From the IMG/VR virus record IMGVR_UViG_3300027899_000058, positions 1-27,212 of that record: a stretch of 27,212 bases of DNA; one strand, given 5' to 3'. Shown in pieces: positions 14,677 to 22,595 of the stretch (within the stretch, counting starts at the first letter, position 1; every line of letters starts with the position of its first letter). The translations under genes and the position numbers were made by a program. The notes beneath the pieces were generated by a model. That model did no database searches. It was not told the origin of the DNA and saw only the letters and a program-made list of their open reading frames with translations. This stretch comes from a virus.

Positions 14677-15237
14677 TTATTTTAAGAAAGGTGGGTAGCT
14701 TTTAAGGTAATTTTTAGCAATCCATAGTGCCACTATAGCTGCTGTAATCCAAAACCACCACCAGGTAAACCCATCAAACTTGGTTCTGTGCTCTAGTTCA
14801 CAAGGTTTTTGTACTGTATTTTCAGTGTGACTTTTCTCTATATTAATTATATGATGTTCAAGATATTGGATCCTAGCTTTTAAGGAGTCTGTTTCACATT
14901 CTACTACTAGTACATTTCCTACAGACTTAATAGTACTTTTTAACCCATTCTTTTTCTCAGTTCTTGTAAATGGTTTAAGTTTACCAAATGAGTCACATAA
15001 TAGTGCACAAGGATTTTCCAGGTAGATAGGAGTATTAACCACAGTAGGTACATATATAGTAGTATCCTTAAGTACTATAGAGTCTTTCTTGATATAGACT
15101 ATGCTATCCTTTCTCTCACAGTACTTAGCTAAGAAGTTGTTCTTCTGCTTTTTTGTAAGTACACACTGAGTCATTGTTACCAAGACTAGTAAGGTGAGTA
15201 GAAAATTAACTACCTGTTTCATCTTTTTTAAGATCAT
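14677..15237 (-). CDS. Spanin-like lipoprotein with C-terminal membrane anchor (u-spanin candidate)
   Basis: A 186-residue protein. Residues 1-24 form a signal sequence (KKMKQVVNFLLTLLVLVTMT) followed by Cys25 as the probable lipid-bearing residue; TMTQC is a loose lipobox, acceptable in Bacteroidota. The middle is periplasmic, with KDSIV/KDT strand repeats and a helical part near 118-136. Residues 157-177 (FTWWWFWITAAIVALWIAKN) form a membrane helix. A lipid anchor at one end and a membrane helix at the other is the layout of unimolecular spanins, which join outer and inner membranes at lysis. Genes for a holin-like and a membrane coiled-coil protein stand just upstream. ATG 15222 is an alternative start. 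It overlaps the holin-like gene by 32 bases. Confidence 0.65.
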   Translation of the reverse strand: MILKKMKQVVNFLLTLLVLVTMTQCVLTKKQKNNFLAKYCERKDSIVYIKKDSIVLKDTTIYVPTVVNTPIYLENPCALLCDSFGKLKPFTRTEKKNGLKSTIKSVGNVLVVECETDSLKARIQYLEHHIINIEKSHTENTVQKPCELEHRTKFDGFTWWWFWITAAIVALWIAKNYLKSYPPFLK

Positions 15238-15451
15238 CTGTGAAAAAGTTGGTTAAGAATTTACCAGCTATACCTACTACCAAAGCTGCTCCTATAAACA
15301 TCTTCAGTTCTTTAGGAGTGTAGATATCTTTTAACTGATCATAGGCTAGGATTCCACCACCACCTATTAGTCCGGCACATGCTAATAAAGCATCACCTAG
15401 TTTTCTCCATTTCTTAGGAGTTGGTTTGTAATAATTTTTTAAGGTCTTCAT
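15206..15451 (-). CDS. Holin-like small membrane protein
   Basis: An 81-residue protein with a basic start (MKTLKNYYKPTPKKWRKLGD), two hydrophobic segments at about 20-38 (ALLACAGLIGGGGILAY) and 50-68 (MFIGAALVVGIAGKFLTNFF), and a short charged end (DDLKKDETGS). Two membrane helices with both ends inside and a small Gly-rich first helix are typical of class II holins. Its ATG overlaps the stop of the preceding membrane coiled-coil gene (TAATG). The place beside a spanin-like gene supports a lysis role. The endolysin is ten kilobases away in the same direction. Sequence alone cannot tell holin from other small membrane proteins. Confidence 0.65.
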   Translation of the reverse strand: MKTLKNYYKPTPKKWRKLGDALLACAGLIGGGGILAYDQLKDIYTPKELKMFIGAALVVGIAGKFLTNFFTDDLKKDETGS

Positions 15452-15873
15452 TATGATTCTCTTTTAGCTTTTAAGTATCCTGTTAATTCAGCTAAGGAAG
15501 TGCTCATAGCTCTTTGCATATTCTCAACACTGTCAAGCTTTACCCAAAGTTTTTCATGTGCATCTTGTTGCTCTTGTTTTAACTCACTAATTCTGTTGTA
15601 GATTTGAGTTTCTTTTTTCTCAACCTCATCTTTGTTTTTCTGCATTGCATCCATAATATATTGAATATTGGCTTTTTTAGAGTTCTTACCATGTATAAAT
15701 TTTTCATTTGTAGAAGCCTTAAAGTCTTCAAGATCTTTTTTTATTACTGCTGCATTTTCAGTTGCTTTATCAGCATTCCTTTTAAGAGCATAGAGAAAGC
15801 CCAAGATACTTATAACAGCTACTATAATTGCTGCTACATCTTTGGCTCCAAAGGTTATTTCAGTTGCATCCAT
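15451..15873 (-). CDS. Membrane-anchored coiled-coil protein (lysis cassette)
   Basis: A 140-residue protein. One membrane helix lies at about 12-30 (VAAIIVAVISILGFLYALKR), and the remainder is a long charged helical region (residues 31-130) with coiled-coil character, for example EVEKKETQIYNRISELKQEQ and EKLWVKLDSVENMQ. This shape resembles haemolysin XhlA-like proteins and inner-membrane spanins, both common in phage lysis cassettes. It is followed with a one-base overlap by the holin-like gene. A role as a holin partner or inner spanin is inferred; a tail or membrane-injection protein cannot be excluded. Confidence 0.6.
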   Translation of the reverse strand: MDATEITFGAKDVAAIIVAVISILGFLYALKRNADKATENAAVIKKDLEDFKASTNEKFIHGKNSKKANIQYIMDAMQKNKDEVEKKETQIYNRISELKQEQQDAHEKLWVKLDSVENMQRAMSTSLAELTGYLKAKRES

Positions 15874-15908
15874 GTAATAATATACTAAAAAATTACTAGT
15901 TCACCAAA

Positions 15909-16169
15909 TTAATTTTCACCTACTGGAGGAAAAGGATTTTCTTTAGGCACATAGACTATTAAGTCTAAATCTTGTACCCACATATAGTTTGGGTTTATAT
16001 TATATTCCATCTCCTCAACAGAGATAACCCAATTATCTGCATTATCTTGTATAGGATTAAAAAAACAATCTGGAGCATATTCCTGCCCTACTAATTCATT
16101 CTTTTGTTCTACTGTTAGAAGTCCTACATAAGTAGTATATTCTGCTCTTGTTATATCTGTTAGTTTCAT
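15909..16169 (-). CDS. 86-residue acidic protein following the lectin-like fibre gene
   Basis: The protein begins MKLTDITRAEYTTYVGLLTV and includes LVGQEYAPDCFFNPIQDNAD followed by NWVISVEEMEYNINPNYMWV, ending in a Pro-rich tail. It is acidic and aromatic with one Cys. A protein with the same YAPDCFFNPIQD segment is recalled next to fibre or lectin-like genes in Bacteroidota phages. Position after a fibre gene suggests a fibre assembly chaperone or a small tip protein. No membrane segment or signal is seen. The role is inferred. Confidence 0.7.
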   Translation of the reverse strand: MKLTDITRAEYTTYVGLLTVEQKNELVGQEYAPDCFFNPIQDNADNWVISVEEMEYNINPNYMWVQDLDLIVYVPKENPFPPVGEN

Positions 16170-16187
16170 AGTTTATATTTTTATTTG

Positions 16188-17012
16188 TTAAACATTTCTA
16201 GCTAAACTTACTTGGAAGGCATTAACTGCATTGTAAAAAGCTAAGGCTTCAGCATCTGTTAAGCCGTCACCTATTGAAGCAAAGGCTATTTCTTTGTTAT
16301 TATAAAAAGCCGCAGCACCATCTAAATTTAAAGCACCAATTAACATTACAAAACTTACTGCCGCTGTTGAAGTAGTAATAGTTGATGTGGATGATATTGC
16401 ATTTTTAAATACTTTTTGACTATTTGTTCCAACCCTCGTTGCTTGAATAAACCCTAAAGTATTAGTTAATGGAATAGAAGCATAGTCTGCATAAGTATTT
16501 ATTCTTCCAACAACTGCTCCACCTGCATACATAGTTAGTGTAACATCACTACCACTGATTGTATTTCTTGCACCTATATCAAAACCAAGCGAAGTATTAT
16601 TTGTTCGTGAATATATAGATAAAGAAACATTATTTAAAGTTAAATTTGTTGAAGGAGTTAAAAAAGTATTTGCATAGGCATTAGTTCCATTTGGTAAATA
16701 ACCATTTGAACTATGAGTACCACCACCTATAAAATTTAATCTAAAAGCTGCATTAGTATCAGCAGGATTTTTAAGGTTGAACTTTTGAGATGTTGCTGTA
16801 CCACCTACCATTGGGTAAACAGCTTTCATTTTAGTCCATATACCTATTGCTTTAGCATCTACTACCCATTGATTAACAGCACCTTTTTCAGTAGTAGAAA
16901 GAGTTACTCCTGCTGTTGTTTGAGCATCAAAGAATAGTTGAGCATCTGGATCATAAGTTGGTCCAGTTACTGTAGTCTGAAGACCAGCACCCATTAGTAA
17001 TATAGTTCCCAT
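16188..17012 (-). CDS. Lectin-like fibre/receptor-binding protein
   Basis: A 274-residue protein. After a short start (MGTILLMGAGLQTTVTG) it has DPDAQLFFDAQTTAGVTLST, then GIWTKMKAVYPMVGGTATSQ and FNLKNPADTNAAFRLNFIGG with GTHSSNGYLPNGTNAYANTF, then a beta-rich part with ISIYSRTN-like strands. From memory this is a widespread Bacteroidota phage protein whose second half looks like a concanavalin A/LamG sandwich, with WTKMKA(V/I)YP(M/F)VGGTA as its mark. Virion surface adhesion is the likely role. The helix near 250-270 (DAEALAFYNAVNAFQVSLAR) is also characteristic. It starts two bases after the stop of the upstream fibre-anchor gene. Confidence 0.7.
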   Translation of the reverse strand: MGTILLMGAGLQTTVTGPTYDPDAQLFFDAQTTAGVTLSTTEKGAVNQWVVDAKAIGIWTKMKAVYPMVGGTATSQKFNLKNPADTNAAFRLNFIGGGTHSSNGYLPNGTNAYANTFLTPSTNLTLNNVSLSIYSRTNNTSLGFDIGARNTISGSDVTLTMYAGGAVVGRINTYADYASIPLTNTLGFIQATRVGTNSQKVFKNAISSTSTITTSTAAVSFVMLIGALNLDGAAAFYNNKEIAFASIGDGLTDAEALAFYNAVNAFQVSLARNV

Positions 17013-17014
17013 AA

Positions 17015-17839
17015 TTATGCAGCTTTATAACCAGAAGCAGATACATAAACATTTGCTCCTGTAGTTGTACAAATAGCTTGTAGTTTTTTATTAGCCACAG
17101 GCATCTTAATAGGTACAGTAAAAGATACTGAGAAACCACCACCTGCCGGTGCAGCATATCCTGCATATAATCCAGTACCATCTTCTGTTTGAATAGTAAC
17201 TAATGTTCCTACTGTAGCATTAGAGTTGGTAACTAAGATTTGTGTTATATAAGTAAATAATCCAACACCTGGTGCTACAATTACATCAGTTGCTACTACA
17301 CCTGTAATACCAGGAGATGGAATATAACCTGATACACCTGTTCTTTCTACTTGATTAACTGGTTGTGTTGCTTGCCAGAAAGTTCCTGTTACAGGAGTAC
17401 TTGGCATTGTAGCAATTGAAACAGGTTGAGTAGCTTGAAAAAATACACCATCTACAGTAATAGAGTTACCACCATCTTGAATATTTACAGCAGCTACACC
17501 AGGTCCATTAAGAACTGTTACACCACTAGGAGCAGATATAGGTGTAAGATTTCCAGGAGCAGGTGCTGTTATTGTAGTTTGTAAAGTTTGATTGAACCAT
17601 ACTGTTGATGCAACAGTAGATGTTGCAACATCTATAATATCATATCTTACAATAATATCTCCTGAAGAATAACCTGTCCCAGAAGCAGTAGCTTGATAAG
17701 TTGTAGTTCTAGTTTCATAGTCTACACCAGGTAAAGCAGAGATGCTATCATTAATAGCTCCTAATAGTTGTAATGTTTTTAATTGGTAAGGGAAATTGTT
17801 ACCCTTGTTACCTTGATCTTTTAAGTTTCCTATTGACAT
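17015..17839 (-). CDS. Virion surface protein with GNLKDQGNKGNNFPYQLK anchor (short form)
   Basis: The open frame extends to 17884, but ATG 17839 is chosen because it gives MSIGNLKDQGNKGNNFPYQL, the start of the 445-residue neighbour upstream. The first 33 residues of the two proteins match except at a few places; after that they differ fully. The rest of this 274-residue protein is beta-rich, with Thr, Val, Gly and Pro, including two ATQPV repeats (FFQATQPVSIATMP, FWQATQPVNQVERT). No enzymatic motif is seen. The shared module probably attaches both proteins to the same site on the virion, and the variable parts form different tips. That is inference from pattern. Confidence 0.72.
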   Translation of the reverse strand: MSIGNLKDQGNKGNNFPYQLKTLQLLGAINDSISALPGVDYETRTTTYQATASGTGYSSGDIIVRYDIIDVATSTVASTVWFNQTLQTTITAPAPGNLTPISAPSGVTVLNGPGVAAVNIQDGGNSITVDGVFFQATQPVSIATMPSTPVTGTFWQATQPVNQVERTGVSGYIPSPGITGVVATDVIVAPGVGLFTYITQILVTNSNATVGTLVTIQTEDGTGLYAGYAAPAGGGFSVSFTVPIKMPVANKKLQAICTTTGANVYVSASGYKAA

Positions 17840-17855
17840 AATTTTATATTTTATT

Positions 17856-19193
17856 TTAATAAATTTCTCTCCACTGCATAGCACAACCTACAGTAGTAGA
17901 TGTAGTACCTAAGTTTGTTACAGCAATCATATATATTTCTGAGTCTGTGCTATCATAATTTTGAGCAACATAGTTTTCTCTAGCATTTGAAGCATTGCTA
18001 TCAGCATTGATAGAACCTCTATTTCCTACAGCGGCAGATACATAACCAGAAGCAAATACTTTACCATCTGTATAAGCAGTAGCTCCAACATTATATTCAA
18101 CACCTGAATTTGAATTTACAGGTGTCCAAGAACCTCCTGTTAAAAAAGAAACATTAGGTAGTTTTATAACTTTGTAATACAAAGGCTCTTTTACAGAATA
18201 AAAACTAAACTCTTCTAGTTTACAAGTTAGTCTGTTTAGATAACCTTGAAAAGTATTACTTAATCTTATTGCTAATAAAGGTACTGTTGCTCCTGCATTT
18301 ACTGTTCTTAATGTTGTATTAAGTGTTGAATAATCTTGACCAGTTTCAACATATCCACCTTCACTCATTACAGAAGAACAAATTTGATCAAATGATCCCC
18401 CTGTTGTAGGACCTGTATTAAAAATCTCACATCTTACTGGAAGATTTGGAGATTGCATATAAGGTACGGTAAGTGTATTTGATGTGTTAAACTCATGGGC
18501 AATTATATATTCACCATTTACTAAGAATCCACATCTTACTCTTCCTAATCCTAACCATGTAAAATCTGTAAAGAAAAATTGAGTTTTTGTAATATCAAGG
18601 TTATATCCTGAAGCACCTGTTCCATCACACTTATCTACATTCCAAGAAGACTGTACTATTCTTGTTCCAATAGCTATTCCACTTGTACTAGTTCTTACAT
18701 TAAATGATAATGTACCCTCACCATTTTGTTCAAAATATATACCATTAAGATCATCAAAGTATCCTGTTCTTTTAGTTACATTAGTAACAGCTGCTTTAAA
18801 ACATATTGTAGAATAAATCAATTGACTTTTACCAGGCATATAGGCATGATAAAGTTTAGTTTGATGAATAGCACTACTAGTGGGGTTAGATGTTGTTGAC
18901 AATAAAGCAGAAGCTTGATCAAAAATAAAAGTTACTGTACCTCCATTAGTTGTTTTATCTAAGAAGTTTGTGTTTAATCCATAGATGTGTTTATAATCTC
19001 CAAGAGTAAATGGCTCAGAAATTCTTTGTCTACCAAAAGCATCTGTAATCATTGGACCTAAATATTCAGAAACTATTGTATTATTGAGGTCAGTGATCCC
19101 CTCATTAATAGCTCCTAGTATCTGTAAATTTTTAAGTTGGTAGGGAAAGTTATTTCCTTTATTACCCTGGTCTTTAAGATTACCTATACTCAT
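17856..19193 (-). CDS. Virion surface protein with GNLKDQGNKGNNFPYQLK anchor (long form)
   Basis: A 445-residue protein. Residues 1-33 form the anchor module shared with the next gene. Then comes ITDAFGRQRISEPFTLGDYK, a pattern recalled from other phage virion proteins, followed by a large beta-rich region with many aromatic and Gly residues (FTDFTWLGLGRVRCGFLVNG, GEYIIAHEFNTSNTLTVPYM) and a C-terminal part ending VGCAMQWREIY. No catalytic motif or transmembrane segment is seen. It is probably a fibre, decoration or baseplate-edge protein. Nine bases separate it from the upstream tiny gene. Codon use is AT-rich like the neighbouring fibre genes. Confidence 0.72.
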   Translation of the reverse strand: MSIGNLKDQGNKGNNFPYQLKNLQILGAINEGITDLNNTIVSEYLGPMITDAFGRQRISEPFTLGDYKHIYGLNTNFLDKTTNGGTVTFIFDQASALLSTTSNPTSSAIHQTKLYHAYMPGKSQLIYSTICFKAAVTNVTKRTGYFDDLNGIYFEQNGEGTLSFNVRTSTSGIAIGTRIVQSSWNVDKCDGTGASGYNLDITKTQFFFTDFTWLGLGRVRCGFLVNGEYIIAHEFNTSNTLTVPYMQSPNLPVRCEIFNTGPTTGGSFDQICSSVMSEGGYVETGQDYSTLNTTLRTVNAGATVPLLAIRLSNTFQGYLNRLTCKLEEFSFYSVKEPLYYKVIKLPNVSFLTGGSWTPVNSNSGVEYNVGATAYTDGKVFASGYVSAAVGNRGSINADSNASNARENYVAQNYDSTDSEIYMIAVTNLGTTSTTVGCAMQWREIY

Positions 19194-19201
19194 TTTATTA
19201 T

Positions 19202-19345
19202 TTATTTAGTTGGTTCTTGTTTACTATTAAACAAGACATTTAAAGATTGTAAAAGCAAAGCTGCATCAGCCATTGAATATACTCCTTTTTTAAAAGCTTG
19301 ATCTAAAGCTTGATTTAATACTTCTTTTGCTTGTTCTGGTATCAT
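19202..19345 (-). CDS. 47-residue helical protein in the fibre region
   Basis: The protein starts MIPEQAKEVLNQALDQAFKK and continues GVYSMADAALLLQSLNVLFN to a short polar end. It is predicted as two amphipathic helices, with no signal or cysteine. The ATG is five bases after the upstream stop and the stop eight bases before the next ATG, so it fits the operon tightly. A similar small protein (QA.....KG.Y.M..A) is faintly recalled from Flavobacterium and Bacteroides phages in the fibre region. The role is unknown. Confidence 0.65.
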   Translation of the reverse strand: MIPEQAKEVLNQALDQAFKKGVYSMADAALLLQSLNVLFNSKQEPTK

Positions 19346-19350
19346 AACTA

Positions 19351-19581
19351 TTAACTATAAAGTTCATTGATTTTGTTGATAACATCAGTATCAGTCCATT
19401 GACCAATAGCATCATAAGCATCACCTTCCCAAAGAGTGATAACACCTACTTCTCTAGTGAATGCTCTTACTATTTTCATTGCTGAATTATCTATTACTTC
19501 ATTAATAGTGATTTCAGATACTGTTTGTTTTAACTCTTTTACAAGAGTGATTTCTTTTGGGTCTGTAAATGTAATTGTCAT
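19351..19581 (-). CDS. 76-residue protein in the fibre region
   Basis: The protein begins MTITFTDPKEITLVKELKQT and has strand-like (VSEITINEVIDNSAMKIVRA) and aromatic (FTREVGVITLWEGDAYDAIG) stretches, ending in a helix (NKINELYS). It is slightly acidic, with no signal, cysteine or membrane segment. Its place between a repeat fibre and a tiny helical protein suggests an accessory to fibre assembly or attachment. Small proteins starting (I/V)TF.DP.E and ending with W.G..Y..IGQWTD.D are recalled from Bacteroidota phages without known function. Confidence 0.7.
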   Translation of the reverse strand: MTITFTDPKEITLVKELKQTVSEITINEVIDNSAMKIVRAFTREVGVITLWEGDAYDAIGQWTDTDVINKINELYS

Positions 19582-19597
19582 TTTATTTATTTTTTAA

Positions 19598-20944
19598 TTA
19601 AAGTCTTACTGCTCCTATTGAATTTGTTGCCTGATCATGATATAAATAAGTACATCCTGCTGTTGCTCCACCTACAACAGTAATTGCTGCAGATGCTGTA
19701 GCAAAATTTGTATAACTAGGCATTGAAGCATTTGAAAATATAGTCATTCCAGATAAAGTATTTCCTGCACCTGCTCCGTTACCAAAAGCATTAACATTAT
19801 TTCCACTAGAAGAAGCTCCTGCATTTATACCAAAGAAATTAGAGTAGCTTGCTGCTGCTGCACCAAAACCAGCACTAGCCCCAAAGAAGTTAGATAAATA
19901 AGCACTATTTGCATTAACACCAGCAAGTCTACCAAAGAAGTTTGAACTGTAAGCATTAGTTGCATTTTGACCTGCATTAGCACCAAAAAAATTTGAGTCA
20001 TACGCACTTGATGCTTGGTATCCTGCAATAGATCCTAAGAAATTAGAGTTACTGGCATTTGTTGCAAAACTTCCTGCATTAGCTCCAAGGAAATTAGAGC
20101 TATTAGCATTAGTAGCTTGATAGCCTACACTGTTTCCTAAAAAATTAGATTGGTAAGCATTAGAAGAATTATATCCTGCATTAGGTCCAAAGAAGTTTGA
20201 GTTACTAGCACTACTAGCTAAATTACCAGCATTGTTTCCCATAAAGTTGGAATAGTATGCATTGGCAGCATTAGCCCCTGTACCTGCTCCTAAAAAATTA
20301 GAGTAATAAGCATTAGGAGAATTAATACCTGCACCTTGTCCTATAAAGTTTGAGTTGTCAGCATTAGTAGCATTGAAACCTGCTAAGTGTCCAAAAAAAT
20401 TTGAGTTATCTGCATTGGTAGCATTATCACCTGCACTACTTCCTAAAAAGTTGGAGCTGTTAGCATTGACTGCTAGGCTTCCAGCATTAACACCTAGAAA
20501 ATTAGATTCATAAGCATTAGCAGCTAAACGACCTGCTTGATTACCAAGGAAGTTTGAAAACCTTGCATCTGTTGCACCTTGTCCAGAAACCTGTCCTAAA
20601 AAATTAGACTGATAAGCATTAGTTGCAGCATAACCAGCCTGAGTTCCTAAAAAATTTACACTAGCAACACCTGTTGCACCATTACCTGCATCAGTTCCTT
20701 GAAGGTTTATACCATTAACTAAGTCATGATTAAAATCAAGTACTTGTTGTAATGTAGGTATTCCTCCAAGTTCACTTAAAGCAATAGCAAAAGAAGGATA
20801 AGAATCAGCATTGCCTGAACCTATTCTTCTATTGTTAGGCTGATAAACACCTACTTGTACAAAAGCTTCATCAGGGTTAACCTCAGTAATATCTGTTATT
20901 ACTCTGCCTTGGGCTATTAATGTTTGTATCTTTACTATGTCCAT
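19598..20944 (-). CDS. Repeat fibre protein with seventeen 17-residue repeats
   Basis: A 448-residue protein. Residues 1-62 form an N-terminal module shared with the 400-residue fibre upstream (MDIVKIQTLIAQGRV, then P-x-x-x-F-x-Q-x-G-x-Y-x-P and IGSG). Residues 63-82 link it to a repeat region at about 83-371, made of seventeen consecutive 17-residue units of form GxxAGxxAxNAxxSNF(L/F), plus a degenerate unit to residue 388. The C-terminal 60 residues (TIFSNASMPSYTNFATASAA, ending NSIGAVRL) form a cap. The regular G/A/N/S pattern resembles left-handed solenoids such as YadA-type heads, though the unit is 17 residues rather than 14. A trimeric or single beta solenoid fibre is likely. It starts four bases after the stop of the 400-residue gene. 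Confidence 0.78.
   Translation of the reverse strand: MDIVKIQTLIAQGRVITDITEVNPDEAFVQVGVYQPNNRRIGSGNADSYPSFAIALSELGGIPTLQQVLDFNHDLVNGINLQGTDAGNGATGVASVNFLGTQAGYAATNAYQSNFLGQVSGQGATDARFSNFLGNQAGRLAANAYESNFLGVNAGSLAVNANSSNFLGSSAGDNATNADNSNFFGHLAGFNATNADNSNFIGQGAGINSPNAYYSNFLGAGTGANAANAYYSNFMGNNAGNLASSASNSNFFGPNAGYNSSNAYQSNFLGNSVGYQATNANSSNFLGANAGSFATNASNSNFLGSIAGYQASSAYDSNFFGANAGQNATNAYSSNFFGRLAGVNANSAYLSNFFGASAGFGAAAASYSNFFGINAGASSSGNNVNAFGNGAGAGNTLSGMTIFSNASMPSYTNFATASAAITVVGGATAGCTYLYHDQATNSIGAVRL
19832..20698 (-). repeat. Tandem 51-bp coding repeats (17 units)
   Basis: The DNA under residues 83-371 of the repeat fibre has a 51-base period. Units share NF(L/F)G and AG codons but differ widely elsewhere, and no unit is an exact copy of its neighbour. 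This means old duplication kept by selection on the protein rather than recent slippage. Confidence 0.9.
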
Positions 20945-20948
20945 TTTA

Positions 20949-22151
20949 TTATTCTATTATATAATCTATAATCATTGTTACACCAGTTGGAGTTTGACCA
21001 ACAGGTGAAGCTGGAATTGCAGGAGATTGAATTACTGTAAATACAGAATCATTTTCTGTTACAGGTATAGCTAAACCAATAACAATAAAAGTTTTTGAAA
21101 CTATTGATGCACCTCCTATTGCTACTGCCGGTGTAATACTTGATATAAGACCTGTTGTTTTATTTCTAAAAGTAAATGCAAAGTTTAAATTAGAGCTTCC
21201 TCCAGTTAGAGTCCATGAAATTTTTGCTCCTGTTATAGTACCTGTTTTTGGTATTAGACCAGAATTTTTAGTATTTGTTATTCCTGGATTAGCTGCAGTA
21301 CCAAAAGAAGTAATAACTTGACTAAGTTGCTGACCTATTAAATAGTATCTACCAGATGTTGTACCAAGAGTACTTGCTCCAAAACCATGAGTATGTAAAG
21401 TTTTATATTTTATTTGTGAAGCTGGTACTTTACCATTTGCATCTAATTCAGCATAACCATTAGGTATACCTTTATTAGCTATGTTTTCCGGGATATAGCC
21501 TAGACCTACATTTAGGATATTCCAATCTGTAGAAAGAGTTGGATTATCTACCAATGCTCTAAAGTTATTTCCTACTACTACTGGAGTTCCACCAAGTAGT
21601 CCTGGTACTGATACAAACCATAAGTCTCCTTTAAGAATAGTACCTAATGGGCCTGATCCTCCGGTAGAAGGAAATAAACCAGATGAAGCATCCCAGTTAC
21701 CTCTGTCATCTAAGACACCAGTAACTGAAGCATCAATATAAGTCTTAACTGCTTTTTGTGAAGGATATAATATATCACTGTTAGCAGCTAAAGCTGTATC
21801 TATATCTTTATTAGCTACATCTTCTGGAGTAAATCCTAAAGCTAATTGATAAGGAGCTAGTGCTGTAATATCTATAAAACTATCAGGATTGGTTATATCA
21901 TACTTTGCATCCAAGGCAGCTTGTAAATCTAACTGAGCAGCTAATACTCCAGTGATAGTTCCCCAAGCACCACCACTTGCAAGTTCACTTAAAGGAATTA
22001 CAAAAGGAGGATAAGTGTTATTACCTGATCCAATCTTTCTATTGTCTGGTTGGTATATACCTATCTGCACAAAAGATTGTGTAGGGTCTATATCAGTAAG
22101 CTCTACTACTCTACCTTGGGCAATAAGAGTTTGGATCTTAACTATGTCCAT
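20949..22151 (-). CDS. Tail fibre protein
   Basis: A 400-residue protein. The first 60 residues are the module shared with the repeat fibre (identical MDIVKIQTLIAQGRV). The next part has typical phage-fibre strings: GAWGTITGVLAAQLDLQAAL, LGFTPEDVANKDIDTALAAN, SDILYPSQKAVKTYIDASVT and, further on, GYIPENIANKGIPNGYAELD. Such 'NK...L..NSD..YPSQ.AVK.Y' segments occur in many tail fibres from Bacteroidota phages. The C-terminal 130 residues look beta-rich, probably the receptor-binding tip (GSSNLNFAFTFRNKTTGLIS). It is expected at the tail or baseplate, binding the host surface. No chaperone domain or protease is seen. Confidence 0.8.
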   Translation of the reverse strand: MDIVKIQTLIAQGRVVELTDIDPTQSFVQIGIYQPDNRKIGSGNNTYPPFVIPLSELASGGAWGTITGVLAAQLDLQAALDAKYDITNPDSFIDITALAPYQLALGFTPEDVANKDIDTALAANSDILYPSQKAVKTYIDASVTGVLDDRGNWDASSGLFPSTGGSGPLGTILKGDLWFVSVPGLLGGTPVVVGNNFRALVDNPTLSTDWNILNVGLGYIPENIANKGIPNGYAELDANGKVPASQIKYKTLHTHGFGASTLGTTSGRYYLIGQQLSQVITSFGTAANPGITNTKNSGLIPKTGTITGAKISWTLTGGSSNLNFAFTFRNKTTGLISSITPAVAIGGASIVSKTFIVIGLAIPVTENDSVFTVIQSPAIPASPVGQTPTGVTMIIDYIIE

Positions 22152-22153
22152 TA

Positions 22154-22588
22154 TTAAATAGTGTAAATTTCATAATATAAATAAAATGCACCTTGCCATT
22201 GATCCGCACCAGCTCCAGCAGGACTAGCATTATAAATACTAATACCTACACCATTTGGTACTAAAACACCATTACTTATAATATATGGTATAGCTCTATC
22301 AGTAATTGGCACAGGTTTGTAATATGGAGTAAGCTGTACATAGATATTATCTTTATTTGCCTCAGTCAAAATAAGACTTGGGTTATTAATGTAGATTTGT
22401 ACAAATCCATCAAAAGCTGGATCAGCACCGCCAATATTTTCTATAGCATCTATCTCAATAATACCTTTAAGGGTATTAACAGTAATGACATTTCCATCAA
22501 CTAATGAGTGACTGTAATATGCTGTTTTGTTAATTTTATTATTCCACAGTTGCCAGTTGAATACTTTGTTTAGTTTAAATTCATTCAT
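22154..22588 (-). CDS. 144-residue beta-rich virion protein candidate
   Basis: The protein starts MNEFKLNKVFNWQLWNNKIN and is rich in strands (GFVQIYINNPSLILTEANKD, NIYVQLTPYYKPVPITDRAI), ending FYLYYEIYTI. It has no Cys, signal or membrane segment. The start (EFKLN...F..QL.N) resembles that of the next-upstream 155-residue protein (QEFKLPIKFYGQLANQ), and both end with Tyr/Ile-rich strands (YYEIYTI; YIYGYIIK), so the two may be distant paralogues sharing one fold. Located between fibre genes, it probably decorates the virion or fibre. No family is recognised. Confidence 0.65.
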   Translation of the reverse strand: MNEFKLNKVFNWQLWNNKINKTAYYSHSLVDGNVITVNTLKGIIEIDAIENIGGADPAFDGFVQIYINNPSLILTEANKDNIYVQLTPYYKPVPITDRAIPYIISNGVLVPNGVGISIYNASPAGAGADQWQGAFYLYYEIYTI

Positions 22589-22595
22589 TGCTTTA

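Noticed and set aside
16951-17181. Minus-strand frame of 76 codons over the junction of two fibre genes
   Set aside because: It overlaps the end of one well-supported gene and the start of another, in another frame, without motif or start context.
19825-20028. Second minus-strand frame inside the repeat fibre
   Set aside because: The 51-base repeat keeps other frames open by periodicity; the product is a Leu/Val-rich low-complexity string.
19832-20698. 51-bp repeats considered as a CRISPR array
   Set aside because: The repeats are diverged, contiguous without spacers, and stay in frame within a protein.
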